Source: Pseudomonas hormoni (GTDB lineage: Bacteria > Pseudomonadota > Gammaproteobacteria > Pseudomonadales > Pseudomonadaceae). Taken from it: DNA of 64,000 nt. The translations under genes and the position numbers were made by a program. The notes below the pieces were generated by a model. That model ran no database searches. It saw only the letters and a list, made by a program, of their open reading frames with translations, and was not told where the DNA came from. This document shows, piece by piece, positions 8,923 through 16,936 of the stretch (position 1 is the first letter of the stretch; the number at the start of each line of letters is the position of its first letter). Location of the stretch: positions 3,086,001-3,150,000 of the forward strand of contig NZ_CP075566.1 of assembly GCF_018502625.1 (NCBI RefSeq), written 5' to 3'.

Positions 8923-9153
8923 GTGACGGAATTTGATATCGGTGAATTTTTTATCCGGGGCGAAGCCAGAGAAGTCGAAGGCGAATTCCAGGCCGTCATT
9001 ATCATGCGCGCCAAACCGCCGCTGACCACGGTGACGTATCACCAGGTCGAGAAGGATCGCTGGTTCAAAACCTCGGACGTCGCCGAAATCGCCGCCAAGG
9101 AAGCCGCCAAGGCCCTGAAGCTCGCCGTCGATGAAGGTGCGTTGAAAGCTTGA
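8923..9153 (+). CDS. Small hypothetical protein (76 aa), GTG start
   Basis: I place the start at GTG 8923, because GAAGG lies 7 bases upstream; an ATG at 8857 would add 22 residues but lacks a ribosome-binding site. The product begins TEFDIGEFFIRGEAREVEGE, has a beta-rich first half and an Ala/Lys-rich helix at the end (IAAKEAAKALKLAVDEGALKA). Function unknown. A second short frame begins in its last codons at 9150. Confidence 0.6.
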   Translation: MTEFDIGEFFIRGEAREVEGEFQAVIIMRAKPPLTTVTYHQVEKDRWFKTSDVAEIAAKEAAKALKLAVDEGALKA

Positions 9154-9305
9154 GCACGACTCGCCGACGCGCTGAGGGCAGGAAGAATCGCATTAAACGA
9201 TTGAAGTAACAGATTGAACAACTTCAACCGAAGTTGTGCCGGGCCAATGCCCGCCTGGAACAGGCACCTCAGCCCCGAGAGGTGCCTGCGGCGTGCGAGC
9301 CTTGA
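9150..9305 (+). pseudogene. Probable broken small gene interrupted by TAA
   Basis: A frame starting at TTG 9150 (overlapping the previous stop) reads STTRRRAEGRKNRIKRLK, meets TAA at 9207-9209, then continues QIEQLQPKLCRANARLEQAP to a second stop at 9303. The two halves together form a basic, coiled-coil-like 50-residue peptide, and the stop falls where CAA (Gln) would fit the pattern KRLKQQIEQL. This suggests a recent nonsense change, or a stop in a non-functional remnant. A strong hairpin (arms caggcacctc/gaggtgcctg, 9261-9288) lies in the second half. The evidence is pattern only. Confidence 0.35.
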
Positions 9306-9331
9306 ACAGGCTGCACGGTTTCTCGGCAAGA

Positions 9332-9910
9332 TCAGATCAGTTTGCGTTTGATTGCTTCATCCAGCGTGCTTTGGGTCAGGTGCTTGAGCAGCGCATCCCC
9401 CCGTTCATTGAACGGCAAACCGACAATCAGCAGGACCTGCAACCAAGTGCGAGTACTCTCCTGTTTGACAATCTTGCCCAGCACATTGCCTTCCTGATCC
9501 TTGAACACCGTTTCCAGCGTGAACGTGTTGCTGAACGTCGTCGGGATCACAAACAGCGTGAACCCGGTCAGCCAGGCGCTGGCCAGATTCCCTTGCTCGT
9601 TATTGGTCAAGGTACTCGATACGTACAGGCTCGAATCGACCTTGTCCGTCGTCACGCTTTTGAACTGCCCGGACTCCTTGAAAGTGTCCAGAATGTGCTT
9701 TTGCACCAACTCCGCATTACCCACGCCACCCGACAGTTCGCCATTGAACTGACTTTGGGTGGTCACATGCAGATAAGCCGTGGGCTTGTCCTGTTTGGCC
9801 TGGGCTGGCGGCCACTGTTCGACTGGCGGCAATTCATGCTGGGAGTAGGAAATGCAACCCGTCAGGGTGCTGCTGGCCAACAGCAGCAAAGTCAGAAGGT
9901 ACTTATTCAT
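9332..9910 (-). CDS. Putative outer-membrane lipoprotein, second of a pair
   Basis: A 192-residue protein from ATG 9910. The lipobox is clear: LLLLASSTLTGC gives acylation at Cys 18. The mature protein resembles Pseudomonas lipoproteins of unknown function with a central hydrophobic segment (SAWLTGFTLFVIPTTFSNTF). The start overlaps the end of the upstream lipoprotein gene by 8 bases (ATGAATAA), so the two are an operon. The open frame extends upstream to 9955 but that part lies inside the neighbour. Confidence 0.75.
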   Translation of the reverse strand: MNKYLLTLLLLASSTLTGCISYSQHELPPVEQWPPAQAKQDKPTAYLHVTTQSQFNGELSGGVGNAELVQKHILDTFKESGQFKSVTTDKVDSSLYVSSTLTNNEQGNLASAWLTGFTLFVIPTTFSNTFTLETVFKDQEGNVLGKIVKQESTRTWLQVLLIVGLPFNERGDALLKHLTQSTLDEAIKRKLI

Positions 9911-10535
9911 GTGCAGCCAGCTCCTTGGACGGGGTTCGCAGTTGAGGGGTGGCACTGGCCAGCAATTGAGCGATCAGTTCGCGCAACTGAGTACCGCCAA
10001 GGCGAGGATTGAGGTAATCGGCATTCCACATGCCGACATTCTTGTCGAGCTTGACCTGCTCGACCGACCTGGCCAATTGCTTGCCTTGGCGGTCTTCGAT
10101 GATCAGTTCGCCGGCGAGGTCGTATTTGTCGATGTAGATCGGCCCGTCGACCCAGATCCAGATCGTCAGCGTAACCAGCGCACCAGGAATGTAAGCCGGG
10201 TGCATGGTGCGCTTTCCAGCCAGTGAGGTCAGGTTGAACTTGAGTACCACGTCGTCGTCGCCGGCCTTCGCCGGGAACACCACGATTCGCTTGAAATAGT
10301 CGCTCTTATCGACATAGGCGCTGACCTGATCGGTCAACTGCCGGCTACCGGCGGTACGCACCTTATCGTCCAGATCGGGAGCGGAAATCACCACATCGCT
10401 GATCTCGGCGCTACGATCGAGGGTGGACGGCGCAGCGCTCAAGGGTTCGCCGATAGGCCCCAGCGGTGTGAAAGACACACAGCCGGTCAGCGACAGGCCA
10501 AGCGCGATGGCCATCAAATACATTAGACGCTTCAC
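9903..10535 (-). CDS. Putative lipoprotein, first of a pair
   Basis: A 210-residue protein with a short signal and lipobox (LGLSLTGC, Cys 19), so probably attached to the outer membrane. The rest is mainly beta strands, with a segment HPAYIPGALVTLTIWIWVDGPIYI that may contact the membrane. No characterised relative recognised. The downstream lipoprotein gene overlaps it by 8 bases, and the two have similar architecture (lipobox, strand-rich body, one hydrophobic stretch), so they may be distant paralogues acting together. Confidence 0.75.
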   Translation of the reverse strand: MKRLMYLMAIALGLSLTGCVSFTPLGPIGEPLSAAPSTLDRSAEISDVVISAPDLDDKVRTAGSRQLTDQVSAYVDKSDYFKRIVVFPAKAGDDDVVLKFNLTSLAGKRTMHPAYIPGALVTLTIWIWVDGPIYIDKYDLAGELIIEDRQGKQLARSVEQVKLDKNVGMWNADYLNPRLGGTQLRELIAQLLASATPQLRTPSKELAAHE

Positions 10536-10888
10536 TGCTTACATCCTTATTCATGCGGGATCGGAGTCGCGTCGGCTCGAAAGAAAATCGCACAAGGGAT
10601 GGGACGGATCAGCACCGGAAGGTGTTAAACCTGAGCAGCGAGTGTCGACTACATCCGTGTATGGACTCTTTGACTGGCGGCGCAGTGACGCCAGAAACGC
10701 CAGAAACGCGACGGCATCGTAATCCTTGAAATGCCACCAGACAATAGCCCATTGCCATCATTGGTGGCGAATTCGGAGAAAGCTGCTAAACCCCTATCGA
10801 ACTCTTGGCGCGCCGTTCTCTCAGATGCAAAGCCACCGCACAGTGGATTGCGCACTGCTCGCGACTGATTAACTGCAAGGAGATGAAG
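10536..10888. other. Gene-free spacer with a weak inverted repeat
   Basis: About 350 bases between divergent genes. Only a short inverted repeat stands out (gccacca at 10733-10739 and tggtggc at 10762-10768). Open frames here show no coding bias. Promoters for both neighbours must lie here but were not resolved. Confidence 0.5.
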
Positions 10889-11128
10889 ATGGACTCACCG
10901 ACACACGACTTGAAAGGCTTGTTCGACCAGCTCGGCCTGGACTCCAGCGAGAAAGCCATCGATGATTTCATCGCCAGCCATTCCCCACTGCCCGATGATA
11001 AAAAACTCATCGATGCCGAATTCTGGACACCGCAACAAGCTGGCTTCCTGAAAGAGCAATTGCGTGAAGACGCTGATTGGGCGCGGGTGGTCGACGACCT
11101 GAATCTGCGTATGCATCAGGTTCACTAG
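10889..11128 (+). CDS. DUF2789 family protein
   Basis: A 79-residue soluble protein starting at ATG 10889, with AAGGAG six bases upstream. A longer frame from 10805 lacks a start signal. The sequence THDLKGLFDQLGLDSSEKAIDDFIASH and FWTPQQAGFLKEQLREDADWA is typical of DUF2789, a small acidic helical family found mainly in gammaproteobacteria. Function unknown. The downstream gene is convergent, one base away. Confidence 0.8.
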   Translation: MDSPTHDLKGLFDQLGLDSSEKAIDDFIASHSPLPDDKKLIDAEFWTPQQAGFLKEQLREDADWARVVDDLNLRMHQVH

Positions 11129-11332
11129 TCAATGCAGGCTGTCGGGTGCTTCGGCACTTAACTGCGCCAACCAGGCAGCCCTGCACTCTTGCGCTTCATC
11201 GCGACTGGAGAATGCCGTTCCCCGGCGTTCGCCGTTCAGCAACACGACCCAGCAGACACTCTGCCCCACCGCACGCAAACTGGCGGGTACAGCGCTGCCA
11301 ATCATCACGGCGATATCGACTTTGCTTTGCAT
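11129..11332 (-). CDS. Small hypothetical protein (67 aa)
   Basis: A 67-residue protein with a short hydrophobic N-terminus (VDIAVMIGSAVPASLRAVG) followed by WVVLLNGERRGTAFSSRDEAQECRAAWLAQL, which looks like a small strand-turn-helix domain. The compact frame abuts the stop of the DUF2789 gene. Codon use is Pseudomonas-like. No function assigned. Confidence 0.55.
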   Translation of the reverse strand: MQSKVDIAVMIGSAVPASLRAVGQSVCWVVLLNGERRGTAFSSRDEAQECRAAWLAQLSAEAPDSLH

Positions 11333-11510
11333 GCTGACCTCTCGAACTTCATTAGCTACCTAATCATGTAGGCAGGGTAATGAGTTCATCGGCGAGGATA
11401 CAGCGACTGCGTTGCACAGATTAATTGCCAGAACCGCAACAATGTCGTGATGCAGATTGCTTGAGAAAGCGGTGTGTCAGGCGACCTGTCTTGCGGATGA
11501 GCCCGGTACC

Positions 11511-11549
11511 CTGTGGGAGCTGGCTTGCCAGCGATGGCGGTGTGTCAGG
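11511..11549. repeat. Single REP unit
   Basis: One copy of the ctgtgggagctggcttgcca type followed by gcgatggcggtgtgtcagg. No inverted partner immediately next to it; a pair of the same variant lies at 11931-12032. Confidence 0.6.
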
Positions 11550-11585
11550 CGGCGTAGGTTTTGTTGGTGTACATATCCATTCCTG

Positions 11586-12263
11586 CGGTAACGGCGGCTA
11601 TTGGTTCCGCCCTTACGGCGGGTTACTTGGAAGAGCGCCAAGTAACCAAGCGCCTGCGCCCCTGACGTACGGTGCCTCGCTATGGCTCGGCATGCCCTCG
11701 CTCCGGTCCTGCTCCGTGGGCCCGCCGCCATCGGCCATCCATGGCCGGGGGCGGCTAATCCGGCATCCCTGCCGGGTTGCCCACTGCGCAGAACCTGCGC
11801 TCGGCCTTCCGACGGGGCAGATCAAGATCAAAAGCCAGATCAACAGCCAAAGCGAGGCGGCCTGATAGCCGACCTGAAGTCCGTCAGGATCATCGGGGTG
11901 AACACCCATGTCATGCCCGCCAACACTCCCTGTGGGAGCTGGCTTGCCAGCGATGAACGTCCAGACACCGCATTCATTCAGACAGCACGCATCATCGTTA
12001 ACGACCATCGCTGGCAAGCCAGCTCCCACAGGGGAACGCGAACGCTTCAAACGACAGGCCGGCCGGTAGGCCGCCTCGGTTGCATTGGCGGTGGTCGCCC
12101 CCGGCCATGGATGGCCGATGGCGGCGGGCCCACGGAGCAGGGCCGGAGCGAGGGCACCCTGAGCCTAAGCGAAGGGCCGAACGAAAGGGGCAAAAGCGCT
12201 TGGTTACTTGGCGCTTCTCCAAGTAACCCGCTGTAAGAGCGGAACCAATAGCAGCCGTTACCG
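11586..12263. repeat. Pair of ~170-bp repeat elements in inverted orientation
   Basis: The sequence 11586-11755 is repeated in reverse complement at 12096-12263 with clear but imperfect similarity. Each copy contains the hairpin GGTTACTTGG/CCAAGTAACC (11621-11647 and 12202-12228), then tgccctcgctccgg, gctccgtgggcccgccgcca and the palindrome ggccatccatggcc. The ~340 bases between them contain another REP pair. No protein-coding frame in this region has convincing codon use and no transposase is present. It resembles the long interspersed repeats of P. fluorescens-group genomes. Confidence 0.75.
11931..12032. repeat. REPIN-type inverted repeat inside the larger palindrome
   Basis: Arms ctgtgggagctggcttgcca at 11931 and the reverse complement tggcaagccagctcccacag ending near 12032 enclose about 60 bases. 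It sits in the middle of the long inverted pair 11586-12263, so the region is a nested palindrome. Confidence 0.8.
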
Positions 12264-12309
12264 AAGAAACGGATATGCCCCCAACCCCACCCGCACAACT
12301 AAGCGAAAC

Positions 12310-13914
12310 TCAGCGAGGACTCTCCGGCTTATACCCCAACCGCAAACCACCCCAATGCCGCCCCTTGAGCATGATCGGCACCGAAAGGTCGTGCATCAAT
12401 TCACCGGTATCCCGCGTATAGGTCTGCAACAGAACAGCCTGTTGATGGCTGCCACAACGAATCCCGGTACGGTCGGCAAACTTGCGTTTCGTACGGTTCT
12501 GCAACGTATCAACCTGCACATCCCCTGTCAGCGGCTGGCTGAAAACCTTGTTATGGGTCGGCACATACCCCTGCTGCGTACAGGCGATAGCGAACACCAG
12601 GCCTTCATGACGCGGCAGCAATGGCTCCTGAATCGCCGGCAAAACCTGATCGGTGTAACGGTCGAAACGCGTCTGAAACTTCGCCGGACTGGTGTTGGGA
12701 ATGGCCTGATAACTGCGATCAAACAAATCATCAAGACTGACAAGGCCTTGGTCGATATCCGCTTCGAAACGCGCCGCAATCTGACTTGCACCTTCGCGAG
12801 CCAAGTCATAAATCCGCTGGTGATAGTCATCCAGTCCGACTTCGGCGAGACGCTCACTGATGGTTTCGGCCTGGCCTTCCATTTGTACGGCGGCTTGCGC
12901 CAGACGCTGGGTCTGTTGGTCGCTGATTGCCAGGTCACCGCGCATCTGCTCGATGGCGTGAAACAGACTGTCGAGTTGCTCGCGGTTGGTCTCAGCACCC
13001 TTGGCGATTTCACCGACCTGACTTTCGACGCCGGCCGCCAGGCGCGCAATGTTTTCGAGGTGCTGCCCCGTGTGCTCGACCTGTTCGACGCCGATATCGA
13101 GGTCGCTGGAAAGCTGACGGATCTGCTCAACCACCTGCGCGGTGCGTTGCTGGATATCGGCGACCATCTCGCCGACTTCACCGGTCGCCGTTGCTGTACG
13201 TGCGGCCAGGCCACGAACCTCATCGGCCACCACCGCAAACCCGCGTCCATGCTCCCCGGCTCGCGCCGCTTCGATTGCCGCGTTCAACGCCAGCAGGTTG
13301 GTCTGGCTGGCGATGGACTGGATCACCAGCGTGACTCGCTGGATATCGTCGCTGCGCAGGCTCAGGGCTTCGATCAGCTCACGGCTGTTGTTGGCGCGCT
13401 GACTGAGTTGATGCATACGACTGATGGATTCGATCAACTCCGTGCGCCCTGCCGCGCTGCTCTGGTGAGCTTCACTGGCAGCACTGAGGGCGGCTCGACT
13501 GAGTGTCGAGGTCGCGTGTTCGGTGGCGATCATCACTTCGGCGTTACTGACAATCTGTGCCGCGGCACCGAGTTGTGATTGCAGTTTGTCCGCCAGCTGC
13601 TTGACCGAATAGGCCACGCCAGCGGCTGACAGTGCGTTGTGACTGGTGGTGTAGGAAAGATCGCGAGTCAGCTCGGCGATGGCACTGGAGCTGTCGGCGG
13701 ATGATTCTTCGGGGATGGCTCGGGAACGTAGCCGAGGCAGCCAGATAATCAGGACGGCCAACGGCAGGCCGAGGTAAAGCGACCAGCCGCCCAGCGTCAT
13801 GCCGCACAGCAAGAGCATCAGGGAGATGCTTTGCAATGTGGGCGTCAGCCAAAGGTTTTTCGACAAAAGCACGGGTGCAGGCACTGCCCCGACCAGAGAT
13901 CCGTCCCGCGTCAT
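12310..13914 (-). CDS. Methyl-accepting chemotaxis protein with C-terminal sensor-like domain
   Basis: A 534-residue chemoreceptor from ATG 13914 (GTGAAG upstream; a frame to 13980 lacks a ribosome-binding site). Two adjacent membrane helices lie near residues 20-62 with almost no periplasmic loop and no HAMP domain. The signalling hairpin follows, with the conserved tip [19 protein letters not shown] at about 203-221. After it, residues about 375-534 form a separate alpha/beta domain ([23 protein letters not shown], then [20 protein letters not shown]) that resembles the membrane-distal part of a Cache-type ligand domain. It should therefore sense something in the cytoplasm. No che genes are nearby. 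Confidence 0.85.
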   Translation of the reverse strand: MTRDGSLVGAVPAPVLLSKNLWLTPTLQSISLMLLLCGMTLGGWSLYLGLPLAVLIIWLPRLRSRAIPEESSADSSSAIAELTRDLSYTTSHNALSAAGVAYSVKQLADKLQSQLGAAAQIVSNAEVMIATEHATSTLSRAALSAASEAHQSSAAGRTELIESISRMHQLSQRANNSRELIEALSLRSDDIQRVTLVIQSIASQTNLLALNAAIEAARAGEHGRGFAVVADEVRGLAARTATATGEVGEMVADIQQRTAQVVEQIRQLSSDLDIGVEQVEHTGQHLENIARLAAGVESQVGEIAKGAETNREQLDSLFHAIEQMRGDLAISDQQTQRLAQAAVQMEGQAETISERLAEVGLDDYHQRIYDLAREGASQIAARFEADIDQGLVSLDDLFDRSYQAIPNTSPAKFQTRFDRYTDQVLPAIQEPLLPRHEGLVFAIACTQQGYVPTHNKVFSQPLTGDVQVDTLQNRTKRKFADRTGIRCGSHQQAVLLQTYTRDTGELMHDLSVPIMLKGRHWGGLRLGYKPESPR

Positions 13915-14040
13915 ATCTTCACCCCATGCACTTCTAATTGTTGTATCCGCATTTAACGCCACTACAAGGCCATTATCCATGGTCCATTAGTAGTGTGCCT
14001 TGCAGCAAATCAATAGAAGAGCCCAAGGTTTTTCGCAGAC

Positions 14041-14098
14041 GAAAAAAAGCATCGCGGGCCAGCCTTGCTCCTTCAGGAGTGAGGCTGGCCCGCGATGC
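14041..14098 (-). terminator. Intrinsic terminator of the DksA2-like gene (REP-like hairpin)
   Basis: On the minus strand, just after the DksA2-like stop, a near-perfect stem with arms gcatcgcgggccagcct/aggctggcccgcgatgc (14049-14098) is followed by seven T residues. The stem has the composition of a REP unit, so a repeat appears to serve as terminator. Confidence 0.8.
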
Positions 14099-14112
14099 GG
14101 GGCGCTACGAAA

Positions 14113-14517
14113 TCAGGCCTGACGCTGGTGCTTGTCGATCTGTTCGTGACGCTCTTGAGCTTCGATGCAGTACTTGGTGGTCGGGCTGATCAGCAGGCGT
14201 TTCAGGCCAATGGCCTCGCCGCTGTCGTCGCACCAGCCGAAGCTGTCTTCCTTGATGCGTTCCAGCGCCTGTTCCAACTGAGGCAGCATGCGCTGGTCGC
14301 GATCGATCGCGTTCACCAGCCAGGTGCGCTCTTCTTCGACAGACGCCGCGTCAGCCGGATCGGCCGGGGTGTCCAGGCTCTCGATGGCGATGCGGTTCTG
14401 TTCGATGCGCTCATGGGTTTCGACTTTCATGTTCTGCAACAGCTCAGAGAAAAAAGCATGTTGCTCGGCATTCATGTAGTCATCCGCCGGCATGGCCAGC
14501 AACTTGTCCTTTGTCAT
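14113..14517 (-). CDS. DksA/TraR family protein, DksA2-like with degenerate zinc finger
   Basis: A 134-residue RNA polymerase secondary-channel factor from ATG 14517. The coiled-coil tip motif DxxDxA is intact (D53, D56, A58), so it should act with ppGpp on transcription initiation. The zinc finger has only two of four cysteines: C96-DD-S99, 17 residues, C117-IE-A120. That pattern is close to P. aeruginosa DksA2 (CxxT-x17-CxxA), which works without zinc. Context differs from the Zur-regulated dksA2 locus I know, so it may be another paralogue. A strong terminator follows the gene. Confidence 0.82.
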   Translation of the reverse strand: MTKDKLLAMPADDYMNAEQHAFFSELLQNMKVETHERIEQNRIAIESLDTPADPADAASVEEERTWLVNAIDRDQRMLPQLEQALERIKEDSFGWCDDSGEAIGLKRLLISPTTKYCIEAQERHEQIDKHQRQA

Positions 14518-14921
14518 TGATATCTCTATAAAAAAACGTGCATTAAGGCGAATTAGGGAGCGTTCCGGCGGACCTGGTCTGGCCATCGGAACGGCGCCGT
14601 TTATTCCAAGCGCCACCCGGCACTCAATTTACGAGGGGCGGCAGTCTAAGGCCGACTTGAGGCCCCAGCAACTGAAAAGTCAGCGAATTTGTCCGACAAA
14701 GCCTTGAAAGTGCTCTATGGCAGCCTTTGCGGTGGTTATCGGAGTGCGTTTATAGCAAGAAATTCAATCGAGCGGCTGTATATAGAAGACAAACGGCTGC
14801 GACAGAACGGGTTATCGACCGCATTTGCAAGTTGATGAGTCGCAGGTGCAACACGTTTGCAGCGCGTGGAACCTCGGCTAAGGTTACCCATCCCGAAACG
14901 GCCATCTGAAGGAGCGGTGCA
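14518..14921. other. Gene-free spacer between divergent genes
   Basis: About 400 bases separating the DksA2-like gene and the GST gene. I see no convincing small gene, repeat or operator. The open frames inside have poor codon use. The region must contain both promoters. Confidence 0.5.
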
Positions 14922-15533
14922 ATGAAACTGATCGGCATGCTGGATTCGCCTTACGTGCGACGGGTCGCCATTACTGCCAAACGCCTGGGCATCGACCTCG
15001 ATCACCAATCGGTTTCGGTGTTTCGGCACTTCGAGCAGTTTCAGCAGATCAACCCGGTGGTCAAGGCGCCGACACTTGTGCTGGATGATGGCGAGGTGTT
15101 GATCGACTCGACATTGATCATCGATTACCTGGAGGCGCTGGCCGCACCGGGTAAAAGCCTGATGCCCGGCGAGCTGGATCAGCGTCTGCGTTCGTTACGC
15201 TTGATCGGCCTGGCGCTGGCAGCGTGCGAAAAGTCCGTACAGCTTTATTACGAACGCAACCTGCGGCCTGCGGAAATCCAGTTTGAGCCTTGGGTGGAAC
15301 GGGTCGAAGGGCAATTGGCGGCGGCGTATTCGGCGCTGGAGCGGGAGTTGGAAATGCAACCCCTGAAGACTGACGGTTCGATCGATCAGGACGGGATTGC
15401 GCTGGCGGTGGCCTGGAGCTTCACCAATCTGGTGGTGCCGGATCAGGTGGATGATCAGCAGTTTCCACGGATCAGTGCATTCACGGCGTATGCCGAAGGG
15501 CTTGATGATTTTGTGAGTACGCCCATCGAGTAG
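14922..15533 (+). CDS. Glutathione S-transferase family protein
   Basis: A 203-residue cytosolic GST. The N-terminal thioredoxin fold begins MKLIGMLDSPYVRRVAITAK, with SPYVRR in the place of the catalytic Ser/Cys region. The cis-Pro (VVKAPTLVLDDG) and the glutathione-binding segment LIDSTLIIDYLEAL are also visible, followed by an all-helical domain. The start has GAAGGAGC upstream. It probably conjugates or reduces an electrophile; the substrate cannot be predicted. A REPIN follows the gene. Confidence 0.85.
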   Translation: MKLIGMLDSPYVRRVAITAKRLGIDLDHQSVSVFRHFEQFQQINPVVKAPTLVLDDGEVLIDSTLIIDYLEALAAPGKSLMPGELDQRLRSLRLIGLALAACEKSVQLYYERNLRPAEIQFEPWVERVEGQLAAAYSALERELEMQPLKTDGSIDQDGIALAVAWSFTNLVVPDQVDDQQFPRISAFTAYAEGLDDFVSTPIE

Positions 15534-15560
15534 ATGGATTTGTTGCGCCTGACTTGACGT

Positions 15561-15627
15561 CTTCGCGAGCAGGCTCGCTCCCACAATGGGAACGCGGTCG
15601 ACTGTGGGAGCGAGCCTGCTCGCGAAG
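15561..15627. repeat. REPIN-type inverted repeat, 'tgtgggagcgagcctgctcgcgaag' family
   Basis: Two perfect 25-base arms (15561-15585 and 15603-15627) in inverted orientation around a short loop, downstream of the GST gene. Confidence 0.85.
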
Positions 15628-15673
15628 GCGTATTCATAGTCGCCCTCATTCTTGACTGGCCGCCAGCTCACAT

Positions 15674-15706
15674 AAAAACGCCGCTTCTACCCAAGGCAGA
15701 AGCGGC
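15674..15706 (-). terminator. Intrinsic terminator of the membrane protein operon
   Basis: On the minus strand the stem gccgcttct/agaagcggc with a 9-base loop is followed by GTTTTTATG. It lies about 20 bases after the 24-residue microprotein gene, closing that operon. Confidence 0.75.
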
Positions 15707-15727
15707 AGAGGCATCAGCCTCGGACAA

Positions 15728-15802
15728 TCAATGCATGAACAGGGCGATCAGAATGATGATCGGGATCGGTACACCGAGAAAGAACAGCAGTAATGAGCGC
15801 AT
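15728..15802 (-). CDS. 24-residue single-span membrane microprotein
   Basis: A very short gene encoding MRSLLLFFLGVPIPIIILIALFMH, one hydrophobic helix with an internal VPIP kink. The start has TGGAGAATCGTC before ATG, a good ribosome-binding site. It starts 15 bases after the 310-residue membrane protein and is followed by a terminator, so it is the last gene of a two-gene operon. Similar tiny hydrophobic proteins occur in other pseudomonads in my recollection, without known function. It might be a small subunit or regulator of the upstream protein (inference). Confidence 0.7.
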   Translation of the reverse strand: MRSLLLFFLGVPIPIIILIALFMH

Positions 15803-15817
15803 GACGATTCTCCAGGG

Positions 15818-16750
15818 TTAACGAACAGGCACATTGGCCACATAAGCGTCGGATTCCAGATACACCACCGCGTCCCGACGACGGCCGCCGTAGGTAGCGG
15901 CGAGGCTGGCGAAAAATGCACCGATCAGCAGCGCGATGAACATCCACAGCGACGTCCATGCCGCGACTTTGGCGGCGGTGTCAGCGGCTTGTTGGGCGGC
16001 CAGTTTCGCGTCGGCAACGGCTTTTTGGGTGCGGGCATAGACTTCATCGACACGACGTTCAGCGTCCGCTTGCGTGAGGTTGGTCCGTTGAGCCACCAGT
16101 TGCGCCAGATACGTGCGGTCTTCGGCGGCCAGTTGACCGTCGTTGCTTAGCGAGCGCACGAAGATACGGGTCACCGTACCGCGAGCAGCGTCATCACTGA
16201 TGGCAGCCGGGCGATCGTCGCGGAACAGGCTATCGACAAAATAGCCGTACTGGTCGCTGTTGGTATTACCGGCGGCGGTTCCGGCCGCTTGGGTCGCAGC
16301 ACTTGCGGCACCACCGACAACATTCGCACCGGCTTGCACCCCGCCGCTGACGATGCTGCTGACCGAGCCGACGACCAGCGTCGCGGTCACCAGTGTCGCC
16401 ACGCACCAGGCCAGGAAGCCGTGGGCCGTGTCGCGGAAGTAGACTTCATCGCCATGCATATACGCCCACTTCACCCGCAGGCGACCGGCGATGTAACCAC
16501 CGAGCCCGGAAGCGACGATTTGCGTTGCGGCTAGCCAGATAATCGTTGAAATGCCCAGGCCTTTGGCGCTGACGCCTTCATTGGCCCATGGGGAAACCGC
16601 CGAAAAACCCAGGCCGAAACCGAGCAGTACCAGGATCAACGACAACGCCGCCGCAGCAGCGGCCCCGGCGAAAATCGCACCCCAGGAAACGCCCGACAGC
16701 GTGCTTGATTCTTCTGCGGCAGGATAGAAACCATCAGAGGATCTATTCAT
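15818..16750 (-). CDS. Hypothetical inner-membrane protein
   Basis: A 310-residue membrane protein. The N-terminus is cytoplasmic and polar, followed by helices at about 22-52, 66-88 and 112-142. A long hydrophilic segment with a helical region (residues about 165-265, rich in Ala, Asp, Arg: ADAERRVDEVYARTQKAVADAK) comes next, and a last helix WTSLWMFIALLIGAFFASLAATYGG before a basic C-terminus. No enzyme motif. It is co-transcribed with the 24-residue microprotein. The family is widespread in Pseudomonas and Rhizobiales, of unknown function; a role in envelope stress is only a guess. Confidence 0.7.
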   Translation of the reverse strand: MNRSSDGFYPAAEESSTLSGVSWGAIFAGAAAAAALSLILVLLGFGLGFSAVSPWANEGVSAKGLGISTIIWLAATQIVASGLGGYIAGRLRVKWAYMHGDEVYFRDTAHGFLAWCVATLVTATLVVGSVSSIVSGGVQAGANVVGGAASAATQAAGTAAGNTNSDQYGYFVDSLFRDDRPAAISDDAARGTVTRIFVRSLSNDGQLAAEDRTYLAQLVAQRTNLTQADAERRVDEVYARTQKAVADAKLAAQQAADTAAKVAAWTSLWMFIALLIGAFFASLAATYGGRRRDAVVYLESDAYVANVPVR

Positions 16751-16936
16751 TGTGTGTCGCTCCAGGCAGGAAAGATGTTGTTACAACTCGTCATAAGAGG
16801 AATTGCAGTCACCGTGCCAGTCGCCGACTTTAAATAAATAGAGTTATTTCAGACACTTATAAAATTTGAACTTCTTATTTCCATGCAATTTGCAAGGTAC
16901 AGCGCATTGCAGCGGGTTTTCTGCATTGCGACATTA

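Noticed and set aside
11425..12236. Several open frames inside the repeat region
   Set aside because: They translate the repeats (for example WLASD, HSCGNGGYWF) on both strands and differ between the two copies in frame; no coding bias.
11586..12263. Insertion sequence or integron
   Set aside because: No transposase or integrase frame, no target duplication that I could see, and the inverted arms are whole repeat elements rather than short terminal repeats.
12208..13578. 456-residue open frame on the plus strand
   Set aside because: Antisense to the chemoreceptor gene, with its N-terminus in the ~170-bp repeat.
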